22,385 nucleotides of DNA from Methanomassiliicoccales archaeon PtaB.Bin134 (GCA_002067045.1 MVPZ01000091.1:1-22385), one strand, 5' to 3'; shown: positions 1-7,933, counted from the stretch's first letter. Notes: a model not told the origin generated them from the letters alone. A program made the numbers and translations.

Positions 1-1091
1 TGAACGAGGCTCTGGCTCCTCACAAGTTCTTCTTCCCCCCCACCCCCGGGAGCGGGGAGGCGTGCACCATCGGGGGCATGGTGGCCACCAACGCCTCGGG
101 CATGAGGGCGGTGAAGTACGGTGCAACCCGGGACTACGTCCTGGGCCTGGAGGTCGTGCTGGCCGACGGCTCCGTCATCCACGTGGGCACCAACACCATA
201 AAGAACTCCTCCGGCTACCAGCTGGAGCGGCTTTTCGTGGGCAGCGAGGGCACCCTGGGCATCATTACCGAGGTCACCCTGAAGGTCGCCCCCAAGCCCA
301 AGCGCTCCGCGATGGTCCTGGCCGCCTTCGACCGCCTGGAGGATGCCGGCAAATGCGTCTCCAACCTGATCTCCGTTCCGCTCATACCCTCGGCCACCGA
401 GCTGATGGATGACATCTGCATCCGCGCGGTGAACAAGGCGGTGAAGGCCGGACTGCCGGACGTGGAGGCCATATGCATGATCGAGGTGGACGGGGAGCCG
501 GACATGGTGGCCAAGGAGCTGAAGGTCGTAGAGGAGGTGGCCCGCAGGAGCGGCGCCTCCAGCGTCCAGGTCTCCGATGACAGCAAGCAGATGGCCAAAT
601 GGACCAGCGCCCGCAAGTCGGTGATGTCCGCCCTCAGCCGCCTGGGCGACGAGCTGGTGTCCGTCTCCCTGGCCGACGACATGGCCGTCCCCATCTCCAA
701 GATACCAGAGGCCGTGGTGGCCTTCCACCGCATCGCTGAGGAGAACAATGTGATCGTCGGCACATACGGCCACGCCGCGGATGGAAATCTGCACACCAAG
801 ATGCTGCTGGACCCCTGTTCGGAGGATTCCTGGACCCGGGGAGAGAGGGCCGTAGGCCAGATATTCGACGCCGTGATCTCGCTGGGCGGTACCGTCACCG
901 GGGAGCACGGCGTGGGCATGTCCAAGGCACCCTACATGATGCGGGAGCGGCCGGACGCCTGGCGGACCATGCTGGCCATTAAGAAGGCGCTGGACCCCCA
1001 GGACATCCTGAACCCCGGCAAGCTGATGCAGTGGGAGGGCGGGATCATCCGCGACCTCAGGTACCCCTGCCGGGACCTGTGCCCTAGATGA
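1..1091 (+). CDS. FAD-binding oxidase, GlcD/D-lactate dehydrogenase type (5' truncated)
   Basis: Open reading frame entering from the left edge (first full codon at 3) and ending at TGA 1089-1091. This is a flavoprotein of the glycolate oxidase GlcD / D-lactate dehydrogenase family, which oxidises 2-hydroxy acids with FAD. The visible part starts inside the FAD-binding domain (GGMVATNASGMRAVKYG, then GLEVVLADGS and GSEGTLGIITEVTLKV). It continues into the FAD-oxidase C-terminal domain, with GHAADGNLHTKM, the metal/substrate-site motif TGEHGVGMSKA and the usual closing LNPGKLM. About 100-130 N-terminal residues lie outside the window. After NPGKLM there is an unusual tail of about 17 residues with CRDLC. 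It overlaps the end of the convergent M50 gene. No partner Fe-S subunit is visible. Family is firm; the substrate cannot be told. Confidence 0.9.
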   Translation, partial: NEALAPHKFFFPPTPGSGEACTIGGMVATNASGMRAVKYGATRDYVLGLEVVLADGSVIHVGTNTIKNSSGYQLERLFVGSEGTLGIITEVTLKVAPKPKRSAMVLAAFDRLEDAGKCVSNLISVPLIPSATELMDDICIRAVNKAVKAGLPDVEAICMIEVDGEPDMVAKELKVVEEVARRSGASSVQVSDDSKQMAKWTSARKSVMSALSRLGDELVSVSLADDMAVPISKIPEAVVAFHRIAEENNVIVGTYGHAADGNLHTKMLLDPCSEDSWTRGERAVGQIFDAVISLGGTVTGEHGVGMSKAPYMMRERPDAWRTMLAIKKALDPQDILNPGKLMQWEGGIIRDLRYPCRDLCPR

Positions 1092-1707
1092 TCCCCCATC
1101 CTATGGCCAGGGGGACGGCGGTGAATATGACGGCCAGCACCCAGGCGGTGGGGCTCCAGGCCAGGACCTTCTTGCCGTCCAGCGGGCCCAAGGGGATCAG
1201 GTTGAACCCGGCCAGGAACAGGGACAGCACCCCTATCCAGTTGAAGGCCGCGGACCACAGCCCGTAGGAAGGGAACAGTAGCCAGAGCACGATGAACGCC
1301 GTTCCGAACGCTATGTTGGTCGACGGACCGGCCAAGGAGATAAGGCCGTTCTGCTTCTTGCTTATCCTACCCTGGATGTACACCGCCCCGGGGGCGGCGA
1401 AGAGGAATCCCAGGAATGAGAGCAGCAGGGCCATGAGCAGCCCGGTGGTGTACATGCGGTACTCCGCCCACGCTCCATAGCGCTGGGCCACGAACTTGTG
1501 CCCCAGCTCGTGCAGCAGGAAGCCGGTGAGGGACACCGTGGCCGCCACCGCGAAGGCGAAGTACAGCGGCACGCTCCCGGAGAGCACGATGGTGAAGGCC
1601 GCGGTCAGCACGGCCACGCTTATCAGTATCTGGATCAGCTCCTGTCGGCCGAAGTGGAAGTGGCCGTAGCTGGAGGATATGATCCGGTTCCCGTATTCGT
1701 CGTACAT
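1084..1707 (-). CDS. M50-family (site-2-protease-like) membrane zinc metalloprotease
   Basis: Protein of 207 residues. It carries the zinc-binding HELGH motif (66-70) in a transmembrane segment and the second M50 motif NLIPLGPLDGKK (169-180) with the metal-ligand Asp177. AGPSTNIAF (126-134) lies between them, and hydrophobic segments fill most of the chain. Families of this kind cleave membrane-embedded substrates; the compact form has neither PDZ nor CBS domain. The frame is open 95 codons further upstream, but that part runs antisense through the PP-loop gene and is not protein-like. ATG 1707 is chosen because TTTATAAA at 1733-1740 sits about 29 nt before it, predicting a nearly leaderless mRNA. 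It ends in TAG and overlaps the FAD oxidase tail to tail. Target unknown. Confidence 0.88.
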   Translation of the reverse strand: MYDEYGNRIISSSYGHFHFGRQELIQILISVAVLTAAFTIVLSGSVPLYFAFAVAATVSLTGFLLHELGHKFVAQRYGAWAEYRMYTTGLLMALLLSFLGFLFAAPGAVYIQGRISKKQNGLISLAGPSTNIAFGTAFIVLWLLFPSYGLWSAAFNWIGVLSLFLAGFNLIPLGPLDGKKVLAWSPTAWVLAVIFTAVPLAIGWGII

Positions 1708-1732
1708 CTCGCAGGCCAACTGCACCCGCTCG

Positions 1733-1740
1733 TTTATAAA
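1733..1740. promoter_or_regulatory. Palindromic TATA box shared by divergent genes
   Basis: TTTATAAA reads the same on both strands. On the minus strand it lies about 29 nt before the M50 start at 1707. On the plus strand it predicts a start site near 1763, giving the PP-loop gene (ATG 1807) a leader of roughly 44 nt. One box may therefore serve both directions. Confidence 0.6.
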
Positions 1741-1806
1741 GATTGTCCGATGACGCCGCGGCGCAGGGTAAGGTTGAAGTAGGAAGGCGAAGGATAGCTT
1801 GGGGAA

Positions 1807-3726
1807 ATGAGCAGATACCAGCACGGAAAGGTGCGGTTCAGATGGTGCGACGCCTGCGGGACCCTGGTCCTCGGGGACCTGTGCGGGATATGCGGCCGGC
1901 CCGGCCGGGAGTTCGAGGTCTCCGCCCCCGGGGACCTCCGTCCCTGCTTCGGGAAGGGCGTGGACACCGTGGCCAACCTGTTCCTCCGTCACTTCGGCAA
2001 CTCCGGACCGCTGCGCACCCGGAACGTGTTCCTGAACAAGGTGGCCGGGGAGGACCGCACCGACGAGGTGGTGCTGGACGGCCAGGTCATCGCGGTCATC
2101 CGCTTCGAGCTGGTCAGGAACGACTTCTCTCTGGAGCTCAAGGCCGAGGGCGCCGCGCTACTGGCCCGGGCCGCGCGCAAGGGCGTGATCAGGGCCAGGA
2201 GACCGCAGGGCCATCTCAAGGGCAAGAAACTTGACGGCGAGGACATTGTGGAGGTCCAGGGCGAGTTCAGGGCCGGGGACCCCGTGGTGGTGGTCATGGG
2301 CAACAACGTGGCCGCCGGGGAGGCCCGGGTGGACTCCGGGGCGGTGAAGGAGTCGGAGAAGGCCATTCATCTGCGTGACGTTTGCAAGGCCGACATCCCG
2401 TTCCCGCTGGTCCCCGCGGACTGGAACGACTTCGTGAAGGCCAACCAGAAGCACCTCCGTCAGCTTGAGTCCAGCGCGGTCAGCGACCTGCGCTCATTCG
2501 CCAACAACAGCAAGCTACCGATGACCCTGTCCTTCTCCGGAGGGAAGGATTCCCTGGCCTGCTACGGCCTGGCCAAGAAGGCCCTCAAGAGGTTCGACCT
2601 GCTCTTCGTGGACACCGGCCTGGAGTTCCCGGAGACCGTGGACTATGTGCACGGTTTCGCCAGGCAGAAGGGGGAGAGGCTCAAGGTGGCCAAGGCGGGG
2701 AACGCCTTCTGGGAGAACGTGGGGACCTTCGGCCCCCCGGCCAAGGACTTCCGCTGGTGCTGCAAGGTGTGCAAGCTCGGTCCGATCACCACCCTCATCG
2801 AGGACAACTACCGCCACGGAACCGTGACCATCGAGGGTAACCGGGCCCTGGAATCCTTCGCCCGCTCGGAGATCGGATTCGTGGAGCGCAATCCGTTCGT
2901 GCCCAACCAGACGGTGCTGAACCCCATTCGCCACTGGATAGCCTCCGAGGTATGGGGGTACATCTGGTTGGAGGAGCTGGAGTACAACCCCCTGTACGAG
3001 CAGGACCTCGAACGCATCGGATGCTACCTGTGCGCCTCGTGCCTCGGCAGCGAATGGAAGGCCACCGGGGAGATGCACCCGGACCTGCACGCGGAATGGG
3101 AGGCCTCCCTGCAGGAGTGGGCCAAGCAGGTGGGCGTGCCTCCGGAGTTCGTGCGCTACGGGTTCTGGCGATGGAAATCCCTGCCGCCGAAGATGAGGCT
3201 GGTGGCCGAGGAACTGGACATGAAGGTGCCGCAGATGAGGAGCGATAGCATGGAGCTAAGGATATCCAAGGGGGCCAGCCCCTGCGTGGCTGGCGGCTTT
3301 TCCATGGAGGGGGTGCTGAGCGTGCCGAGGAAGAGGGACTTCTCGCAGGTGGCCGAGGTCCTGAAGACCGTGGGCAGGGTGAAGTTCTCCCCGGAGTTCG
3401 AGGTGGCCATGGTCAAGACCAGGAACGGCACCCTCAAGATGTTCGGGGGCGGGCACATCTCGGCCATCGCTCCAACCATGGAGGAGGCCCAGGCCCTGTT
3501 CAGGGCCGGGGTGGAGGCCTTCCTGCGCGGCCAGCTATGCACAGAATGCCGCATATGCGAGCGCAACTGCCAGTTCAAGGCCATAACCGCGGACGGGCAG
3601 ATCAGGGTGGACGAGCACCGTTGCCGCCAGTGCGGTAGGTGCGCGGAAGGATGCGTGGTGGCCCATTACTACGACAAGCTGGTCAAGGCCGGCGCGGGCA
3701 AACCGGCCTACGCAGGCGTTAAATAA
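1807..3726 (+). CDS. PP-loop (PAPS-reductase-like) protein with zinc ribbon, PUA domain and 2x[4Fe-4S] ferredoxin domain
   Basis: Multidomain protein of 639 residues. Order: zinc ribbon with C14, C17, C26, C29; a segment resembling a PUA RNA-binding domain at about 95-175 (GVIRARRPQGHLKGKK, then a VVVVMGNNVAAGEAR strand). Next comes a PP-loop ATP-pyrophosphatase core starting with SFSGGKDS (242-249) and FVDTGLEFPET. Extra cysteine clusters follow, RWCCKVC and CYLCASC (406-412), and then two ferredoxin motifs, C578/581/584/588 and C606/609/612/616. By family it would be called a PAPS reductase. However, I do not see the ECGxH signature of assimilatory CysH, and an RNA-binding-like domain is attached. 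RNA (tRNA) thiolation or another sulfur-transfer reaction is therefore at least as likely (inference). ATG 1807 is preceded by a GGGG stretch. It ends in TAA, 24 nt before the next gene. Confidence 0.85.
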   Translation: MSRYQHGKVRFRWCDACGTLVLGDLCGICGRPGREFEVSAPGDLRPCFGKGVDTVANLFLRHFGNSGPLRTRNVFLNKVAGEDRTDEVVLDGQVIAVIRFELVRNDFSLELKAEGAALLARAARKGVIRARRPQGHLKGKKLDGEDIVEVQGEFRAGDPVVVVMGNNVAAGEARVDSGAVKESEKAIHLRDVCKADIPFPLVPADWNDFVKANQKHLRQLESSAVSDLRSFANNSKLPMTLSFSGGKDSLACYGLAKKALKRFDLLFVDTGLEFPETVDYVHGFARQKGERLKVAKAGNAFWENVGTFGPPAKDFRWCCKVCKLGPITTLIEDNYRHGTVTIEGNRALESFARSEIGFVERNPFVPNQTVLNPIRHWIASEVWGYIWLEELEYNPLYEQDLERIGCYLCASCLGSEWKATGEMHPDLHAEWEASLQEWAKQVGVPPEFVRYGFWRWKSLPPKMRLVAEELDMKVPQMRSDSMELRISKGASPCVAGGFSMEGVLSVPRKRDFSQVAEVLKTVGRVKFSPEFEVAMVKTRNGTLKMFGGGHISAIAPTMEEAQALFRAGVEAFLRGQLCTECRICERNCQFKAITADGQIRVDEHRCRQCGRCAEGCVVAHYYDKLVKAGAGKPAYAGVK

Positions 3727-3750
3727 TCGGAGAGGGTGGGGTATCTCCAA

Positions 3751-4443
3751 ATGGATTGGGGAATGATGATGGCGGCGGCCCTGGGCGTGGGCCCGGCACT
3801 GGCCCTGATGTTCTACACCCTAAGGGATTACACCTACCCCCAGGTGGAGAGGCCCTTCTTCGATGACCGGAAGCTGTTCCTGATGCTGGCGGTGGGCATG
3901 GTCATCGGGGTGGTCGTATACGTGCTGCAATCCTACTTCGACCTGGGTTTCATCCTCTTCGCCCTGCTCTTCGCGGTGCTGGAGGAGCTGATAAAGCTGG
4001 TCATCCTGAACATGCCGCGCTTCTCCCGCAAGCTGGACACCTCCTTCTACGGCTTCGCCCTGGGGCTGGGGATCGGAAGCACCATGGCCTTCGGGGCGGT
4101 GTTCTACACCATGCAGCAGTCGGACATGGACTTACTGGCCTGGATCACCGTGCTGGTCCTGGCGGTTCAGATGGTCCTGCTGCACGCTTCCACTGGGGCG
4201 CTGATCGGCACCGGTTCGGCCCGCGGGGAGATGTGGGGATACTTCGCCCAGGCCGGGCTGGTGCACATCGGGTTCAACCTGCTCATGGCCATACCCCTGA
4301 ACTTCGACAACATCATAGCCGCCTGGGCCGGGGTCATCCTGGCCACCCTCCTGGTGGCCTACTACTACCTGCAGGTCCACCGGCACCTTCTGCCGTCCGT
4401 GGTGAAGGACGCCCTGGCGGCCATGAAGCAGGCGAAAGCATGA
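3751..4443 (+). CDS. PrsW-like intramembrane protease (M82/CPBP superfamily)
   Basis: Membrane protein of 230 residues with about seven hydrophobic segments. It carries the PrsW-type pattern in order: glutamate pair and lysine EELIK (78-82), then FYGFALGLGIGS in the position of the YGxxxGLGF segment. His145 follows in LLHASTGALIG, and His172/Asn176 in VHIGFN (HxxxN). These residues form the proposed metal or catalytic centre of the PrsW/CPBP superfamily, which cleaves membrane proteins such as anti-sigma factors in bacteria. ATG 3751 is preferred over GTG 3736 because a purine-rich SD-like run GGAGAGGGTGGGG ends about 9 nt before it. It is followed 26 nt later by an anchored transglutaminase-fold protein and probably shares its mRNA. 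Archaea lack sigma factors, so its target is open. Confidence 0.75.
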   Translation: MDWGMMMAAALGVGPALALMFYTLRDYTYPQVERPFFDDRKLFLMLAVGMVIGVVVYVLQSYFDLGFILFALLFAVLEELIKLVILNMPRFSRKLDTSFYGFALGLGIGSTMAFGAVFYTMQQSDMDLLAWITVLVLAVQMVLLHASTGALIGTGSARGEMWGYFAQAGLVHIGFNLLMAIPLNFDNIIAAWAGVILATLLVAYYYLQVHRHLLPSVVKDALAAMKQAKA

Positions 4444-4469
4444 ACTAATATCAAGTCCGTTGTGCACAC

Positions 4470-5525
4470 GTGTCCCAGAACAGCCGCAGGGCGGGCAAGG
4501 TGCTGCTGGTGGCAGCGGTCATCCTGATCGTGGTGTTCCTGCTGCTGCTCCCCCCGACCCAGGACCTTCTGCGCAGGTACCTGGTGGACCCCTTCTCCCC
4601 CCATTATCCGGAGGAGGTGCGCATGGAGATCGAGAGGACCGTGGTCCTGGACGCCAATGGCGGCCATATAACCGAGTATGTGATCGACCTCCCGGTGCCG
4701 CAGGGCATCCATGAGGACGGGGCATGGCTGCAGAAGGTGTCCGACCTGGAGGTCTCGCCATTGTTCAGCCAGTACTGGGACAACGGCAGCTATGAGACCC
4801 TGGTCTGGGAGGGCCAGGACCTTTACGGAGAGCTGACGGTGAGGGTCACCCTCACCGCCACCCAGAGGCTGCACCGCTGGGACCTGGACCAGGGAACGGT
4901 CCTGGGAAGGGACGAGGTGCCGCAGCCGCTGCTGGACCTCTACCTGGACGACGAATGGAAGATCATCGTGGACCATCCGGACATCCAGCAGCTGAGCGAG
5001 GACATCGTGGGGGACGAGGACAACGTGTTCCTCATCGCCCAGGCCATCTACGGCTGGATCGACGACAACCTGGACTATTACATATGGAGCGATGATGAGC
5101 CGCTCTCCTCCCTGGACACCCTGGACCGGGGGAAGGGGGACTGCGACGACCAGTCCATACTGTTCTGCGCCCTGGCCCGGGCCGCGGGAGTGCCGGCGTG
5201 GCTGCAGCTCGGAGCGGTGTACGATCGCTCCAACGAGAACATGGGCGGGCACGCCTGGGTGCAGATGTTCATGCCCACGGAGGACGGCGGGACCAACGTC
5301 ACCATCGACCTGGTCAACGACAACTTCCTGGTCTGGATGCCCAACCTGTTCTGCGAGTACACGGACACCGGACTGCCCGGGGACCTCTACGACGCCTATC
5401 ACAGCGTCAGGGTATCTTACTTCGGGGCCACCCCGTCCGTCACGGCCTCCTATGAGGTGCTGGGCTATGAGGAGAGCGAGGAAAAGGTCACGCTCTCCCT
5501 GATGGCCCTGCGCGAGGACCTCTAG
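4470..5525 (+). CDS. Membrane-anchored transglutaminase-like (papain-fold) protein
   Basis: Protein of 351 residues starting at GTG 4470. A basic N-terminus (MSQNSRRAGK) and one hydrophobic stretch (11-28) predict a signal anchor with the rest outside the cell. The C-terminal half has the transglutaminase-core triad: Cys225 in GKGDCDDQSILFCALARAAG, His261 in GGHAWVQ and Asp280 in VTIDLVND. In archaea and bacteria such domains act as cysteine proteases or peptidases rather than protein cross-linkers. A linker of about 150 residues rich in beta-strand patterns precedes the core. It lies 26 nt after the PrsW-like protease. Its TAG stop overlaps the TAG of the convergent zinc-ribbon gene in the shared tetranucleotide CTAG. 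Confidence 0.8.
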   Translation: MSQNSRRAGKVLLVAAVILIVVFLLLLPPTQDLLRRYLVDPFSPHYPEEVRMEIERTVVLDANGGHITEYVIDLPVPQGIHEDGAWLQKVSDLEVSPLFSQYWDNGSYETLVWEGQDLYGELTVRVTLTATQRLHRWDLDQGTVLGRDEVPQPLLDLYLDDEWKIIVDHPDIQQLSEDIVGDEDNVFLIAQAIYGWIDDNLDYYIWSDDEPLSSLDTLDRGKGDCDDQSILFCALARAAGVPAWLQLGAVYDRSNENMGGHAWVQMFMPTEDGGTNVTIDLVNDNFLVWMPNLFCEYTDTGLPGDLYDAYHSVRVSYFGATPSVTASYEVLGYEESEEKVTLSLMALREDL

Positions 5526-5929
5526 GTCTTGCGGTAACGGCCGGGGGAGGCCTCGAAGATCAGCCCCATGTCCATCATGCGCCTCAGCAGCTCCTCGGCC
5601 TCCAGGCCGGTCCTTCCCTTCAGGGCCTCCTTCAGGTCCTCCAGTGAAAAATCGCCCAGCTCCTGGACCAGCACCTCGATCCGGGCCGGGGTCATGGGCG
5701 GGACCCTGTCCCTTTCCCTGATGTCCGCTCCGAACCCCTTCAGCTCCCGGCCCCTGCGGTTGAGCTCGGCCACGGCCAATGCGGTCTCGGAGGCGGCAGA
5801 AGAGGTGAAATGGGTTTTCATTCTCCGGGTCTGCACCTGCCGCCCGCAATGCGGGCAGGAGGAGGTTCGATGTTCCAAATCCACCGCGAACCCCCTGCGG
5901 CAGCGGGGGCAGACCACGGCCGCGTACAT
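5522..5929 (-). CDS. Archaeal zinc-ribbon protein (DUF5817/DUF1922-like) with helical C-terminal region
   Basis: Protein of 135 residues. The N-terminus MYAAVVCPRC with a second pair CPHC forms a treble-clef or ribbon zinc site. This start resembles the archaeal MYAVVxC zinc-ribbon family (DUF5817/DUF1922-like; recognised from memory, not searched). The C-terminal part, about 80-135 (PARIEVLVQELGDFS to GLIFEASPGRYRKT), reads like a winged-helix or three-helix domain, suggesting nucleic-acid binding. Its ATG overlaps the stop of the arginine decarboxylase gene by one base (TGATG), so the two are translationally coupled. It ends in TAG convergent with the transglutaminase-like gene. Function unknown. 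Confidence 0.72.
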   Translation of the reverse strand: MYAAVVCPRCRRGFAVDLEHRTSSCPHCGRQVQTRRMKTHFTSSAASETALAVAELNRRGRELKGFGADIRERDRVPPMTPARIEVLVQELGDFSLEDLKEALKGRTGLEAEELLRRMMDMGLIFEASPGRYRKT

Positions 5930-6399
5930 CAGTATTCGACGAACACCAGGGCGCCCAGGCAGGTCCCGTAGTGGTCCATGGGTATGGACAGCTCCTCGAT
6001 GGCGTAGTTGATGCGGTTGAGCTTGATCCCGCGCAGGGCGGACATCTCGTTCATCTTCCACTCCAGGACCTCCTTCAAGGCCTTCTTGGTCCCGTGCATG
6101 TGCCCCTCGGCAACGTATCCTCCCCGCCCGTCCTTGCGGAAGGCGTAGGCGATCCCGGCGGAGATCATCTCCCCCTCGCCGCCCCTCATCTGGGCCAGCA
6201 CGCAGTGGGTTATGGCGCCCATGGGCAGCTCTCTGGCGGCCACCTTCTTGGCGCCGATGGGAAGTACGGAGGATACCGACACCAGGTTCTGCTCGCCTAT
6301 CTGGGCCTTCATGAGGGCCTCATCGAAGGCGTTGAGGTCGGAGACCTTGCTCACGGCCGCTCCCTGGGTGACGAAGAACTTCTTCGGGACTAGATTCAT
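5929..6399 (-). CDS. pdaD: Pyruvoyl-dependent arginine decarboxylase
   Basis: Protein of 156 residues, the normal family length. It converts arginine to agmatine, the first step of archaeal polyamine synthesis and the source of agmatine for agmatidine in tRNA-Ile2. The proenzyme cleaves itself between two serines in the VSSVLP motif. Here that is between Ser43 and Ser44, giving a small beta chain and an alpha chain with an N-terminal pyruvoyl group made from Ser44. The preceding DLNAFDEALMKAQIGEQNLV and LPMGAITHCV match the family closely. ATG 6399 lies 29 nt from a TTAAAT box, so the mRNA is probably leaderless. It heads a two-gene operon with the zinc-ribbon gene. Confidence 0.93.
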   Translation of the reverse strand: MNLVPKKFFVTQGAAVSKVSDLNAFDEALMKAQIGEQNLVSVSSVLPIGAKKVAARELPMGAITHCVLAQMRGGEGEMISAGIAYAFRKDGRGGYVAEGHMHGTKKALKEVLEWKMNEMSALRGIKLNRINYAIEELSIPMDHYGTCLGALVFVEY

Positions 6400-6423
6400 G
6401 ATTTCGATGTAAAACCGATTCCC

Positions 6424-6431
6424 GATTTAAG
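6424..6431 (-). promoter_or_regulatory. TATA box of pdaD
   Basis: Minus-strand CTTAAATC is centred about 29 nt before ATG 6399. It is the only AT-rich motif in the 41-nt gap between the V4R-DUF835 stop and pdaD. Confidence 0.5.
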
Positions 6432-6440
6432 GTTATTCCC

Positions 6441-7391
6441 TCAATCCACCTCAAGCACCTTGAGCTCCCTCTCCAGCATCTTCACGTCCTGGGGGTTGAG
6501 GGCCTCCGGGACCACAGGGATGATGAGCATCGCCGAGGTCATGGACACGTTGTCGTTCAGCAGCTGCAGCAGCTTGAGCACCTTCAGGAAGTTGTTCTGG
6601 CTGATCAGGTACTCCAGGCCGGATAGCAGGACCACCGCCCGGCTGTTGGCCTCAAAGAAGTTCTTGATCTCGCTGTAGATCATGGGGATGTCCGTGGGCT
6701 CGCGGGCGTAGCGCTTCCCCCTCTCATAGGAGAGCCAGAGTATGGCCCCCTGGTTTATGCCGAAGACCCTCTGCACCTTCTCCGGGTACTCCCGGGCCAG
6801 CACCATGCCCGTGCATCCGTCGTCGACCTGGTCCCGGTACATCTGGTACGCGGCGTCCAACCCTGAGGACTCCACCAGGTAGGACGTGCCGGGCTCCAGG
6901 AGGTACCTTCGCCCCCCCTCGTCCTTCCGCACCTCGTCCCTTCGCTCCACCTGGTAGGTGGTGGAGGGCGTCAGCACGTGCACGCACTTCTCCGCCCCGT
7001 CGGAGATGCAGGAGACCTCGTAAGCGTCGTACCTGCGGCGCATCAGCGAGGATATGATGCCCGAGATGTAGCCCTTGGTGAAGTCGCAGTGGTCACCGTT
7101 GTCGGCCTCCACGGACTCCTTGAAGGTGATGACGATCTCCGTCTCATTGATCATCTCGATGCTCATGCGGCTCAGCCCGGTCTCCATCCACACCTGCTCG
7201 ATGATGGCCTTGGCCTCCCGAATGTCCGCGCATTCCAGCCCCAGGGTCCGGACCAGACCCACGCCCGCCCTGAACCCATAGCGTTCCATGGTCTTGGCGG
7301 AATCCGCGCCGTTCAGCAGCTGCAGCTCCTCCCGGAGGTCCTTCAGGGCCGAGCCAGGCATGACGAAGAAGGGCCGCATGTCCTTGCCCAT
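6441..7391 (-). CDS. V4R ligand-binding domain fused to DUF835
   Basis: Protein of 316 residues. About 25-142 form a V4R (4-vinyl-reductase-like) small-molecule domain. Its cysteine/glycine signature is present: Cys102, Gly107 and Gly111, then E125-x2-C128-x3-G132-x3-C136. About 185-316 form a DUF835 domain, with SRAVVLLSGLEYLISQNNF, KVLKLLQLLND, then LIIPVVPEALNPQDVKMLER. DUF835 is common in archaeal signalling proteins and has a RecA/KaiC-like feel, but no Walker A is seen here. The start follows the stop of the upstream GTPase gene by one base (TGAcATG), so the two are co-expressed. MRPFF, four codons later, is an alternative start. Likely a sensor or effector working with the GTPase (inference). 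Confidence 0.82.
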   Translation of the reverse strand: MGKDMRPFFVMPGSALKDLREELQLLNGADSAKTMERYGFRAGVGLVRTLGLECADIREAKAIIEQVWMETGLSRMSIEMINETEIVITFKESVEADNGDHCDFTKGYISGIISSLMRRRYDAYEVSCISDGAEKCVHVLTPSTTYQVERRDEVRKDEGGRRYLLEPGTSYLVESSGLDAAYQMYRDQVDDGCTGMVLAREYPEKVQRVFGINQGAILWLSYERGKRYAREPTDIPMIYSEIKNFFEANSRAVVLLSGLEYLISQNNFLKVLKLLQLLNDNVSMTSAMLIIPVVPEALNPQDVKMLERELKVLEVD

Positions 7392-7392
7392 G

Positions 7393-7899
7393 TCAGCCCT
7401 CCATGGTCCGTTTGCCGATCTCCAGGAAGGCCTCCTGCACCCCGTTCCCGGTCTTGGCCGAGGTCAGAAGGGACGGGCAGCCCAGGCTGGAGGCGAAGTC
7501 CTCCAGGTCCAGGGGGTCCACCCTCATCTCCAGATCGCACTTGTTGCCGATGACGATCACGGGAATGTCCCCGGACACCTCCCTGAGGTCGTCATACCAG
7601 TGATGGAGGTGCTCCAGGGTCTCCGGGCGGGTCATGTCGCAGACCAGCAGCACGCCGTTCGCCCCGGAGTAATAAGAGGAATGCAGGGTCTTCTGGGTCT
7701 TCTGACCCAGGACGTCCCAGATCATGAGGCTGAGGGACACGTCCTCCAGGTCCAGCACTTTCTTGGTGACCTTGGCCCCGAAGGTCTGTATGTAGACATC
7801 GTCGAATTGGTCCAGCACGTACCGTCGGATGAGGCTGGACTTGCCCACCTCCCCGTCTCCCAGCAGGCAGAGCTTCTTGACGAACTGGCGTTTGGCCAT
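7393..7899 (-). CDS. Ras-like small GTPase
   Basis: Protein of 168 residues with a complete set of GTPase motifs. They are G1 GDGEVGKS (14-21), a switch-I Thr39 in QTFGAK, and G3 WDVLGQ with Gln66 at the Ras catalytic position. G4 is NKCD (119-122) and G5 TSAK (146-149). It is a single compact domain, with no C-terminal prenylation cysteine, so membrane attachment would need a partner. ATG 7899 is preferred over the upstream GTG 7908 because the TATATATT box at 7926-7933 is about 30 nt away, predicting a leaderless mRNA. It is the first gene of an operon with the V4R-DUF835 protein. It belongs to the archaeal Rab/Ras-like group usually found beside regulatory proteins; its cellular role is unknown. 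Confidence 0.92.
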   Translation of the reverse strand: MAKRQFVKKLCLLGDGEVGKSSLIRRYVLDQFDDVYIQTFGAKVTKKVLDLEDVSLSLMIWDVLGQKTQKTLHSSYYSGANGVLLVCDMTRPETLEHLHHWYDDLREVSGDIPVIVIGNKCDLEMRVDPLDLEDFASSLGCPSLLTSAKTGNGVQEAFLEIGKRTMEG

Positions 7900-7925
7900 C
7901 CCATTCACAGTATGCGGTCGGCGTC

Positions 7926-7933
7926 TATATATT
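7926..7933 (-). promoter_or_regulatory. TATA box of the GTPase/V4R-DUF835 operon
   Basis: Minus-strand AATATATA stands out from GC-rich surroundings, about 30 nt before ATG 7899. Confidence 0.65.

Noticed and set aside
1040..1091. Possible frameshift at the end of the FAD oxidase (CRDLC tail after NPGKLM)
   Set aside because: The conserved domain is complete at NPGKLM and the downstream sequence is a real convergent gene, so no lost Fe-S domain can be shown.
1708..1992. N-terminal extension of the M50 protease by 95 codons
   Set aside because: It runs antisense through the PP-loop gene, is Pro/Gly-rich without structure, and lies upstream of the TATA box.
4365..5849. 494-codon open frame on the minus strand across the PrsW-like and transglutaminase-like genes
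   Set aside because: It is antisense to two genes with clear motifs and has low-complexity Gly/Val/His-rich composition typical of shadow frames in GC-rich DNA.
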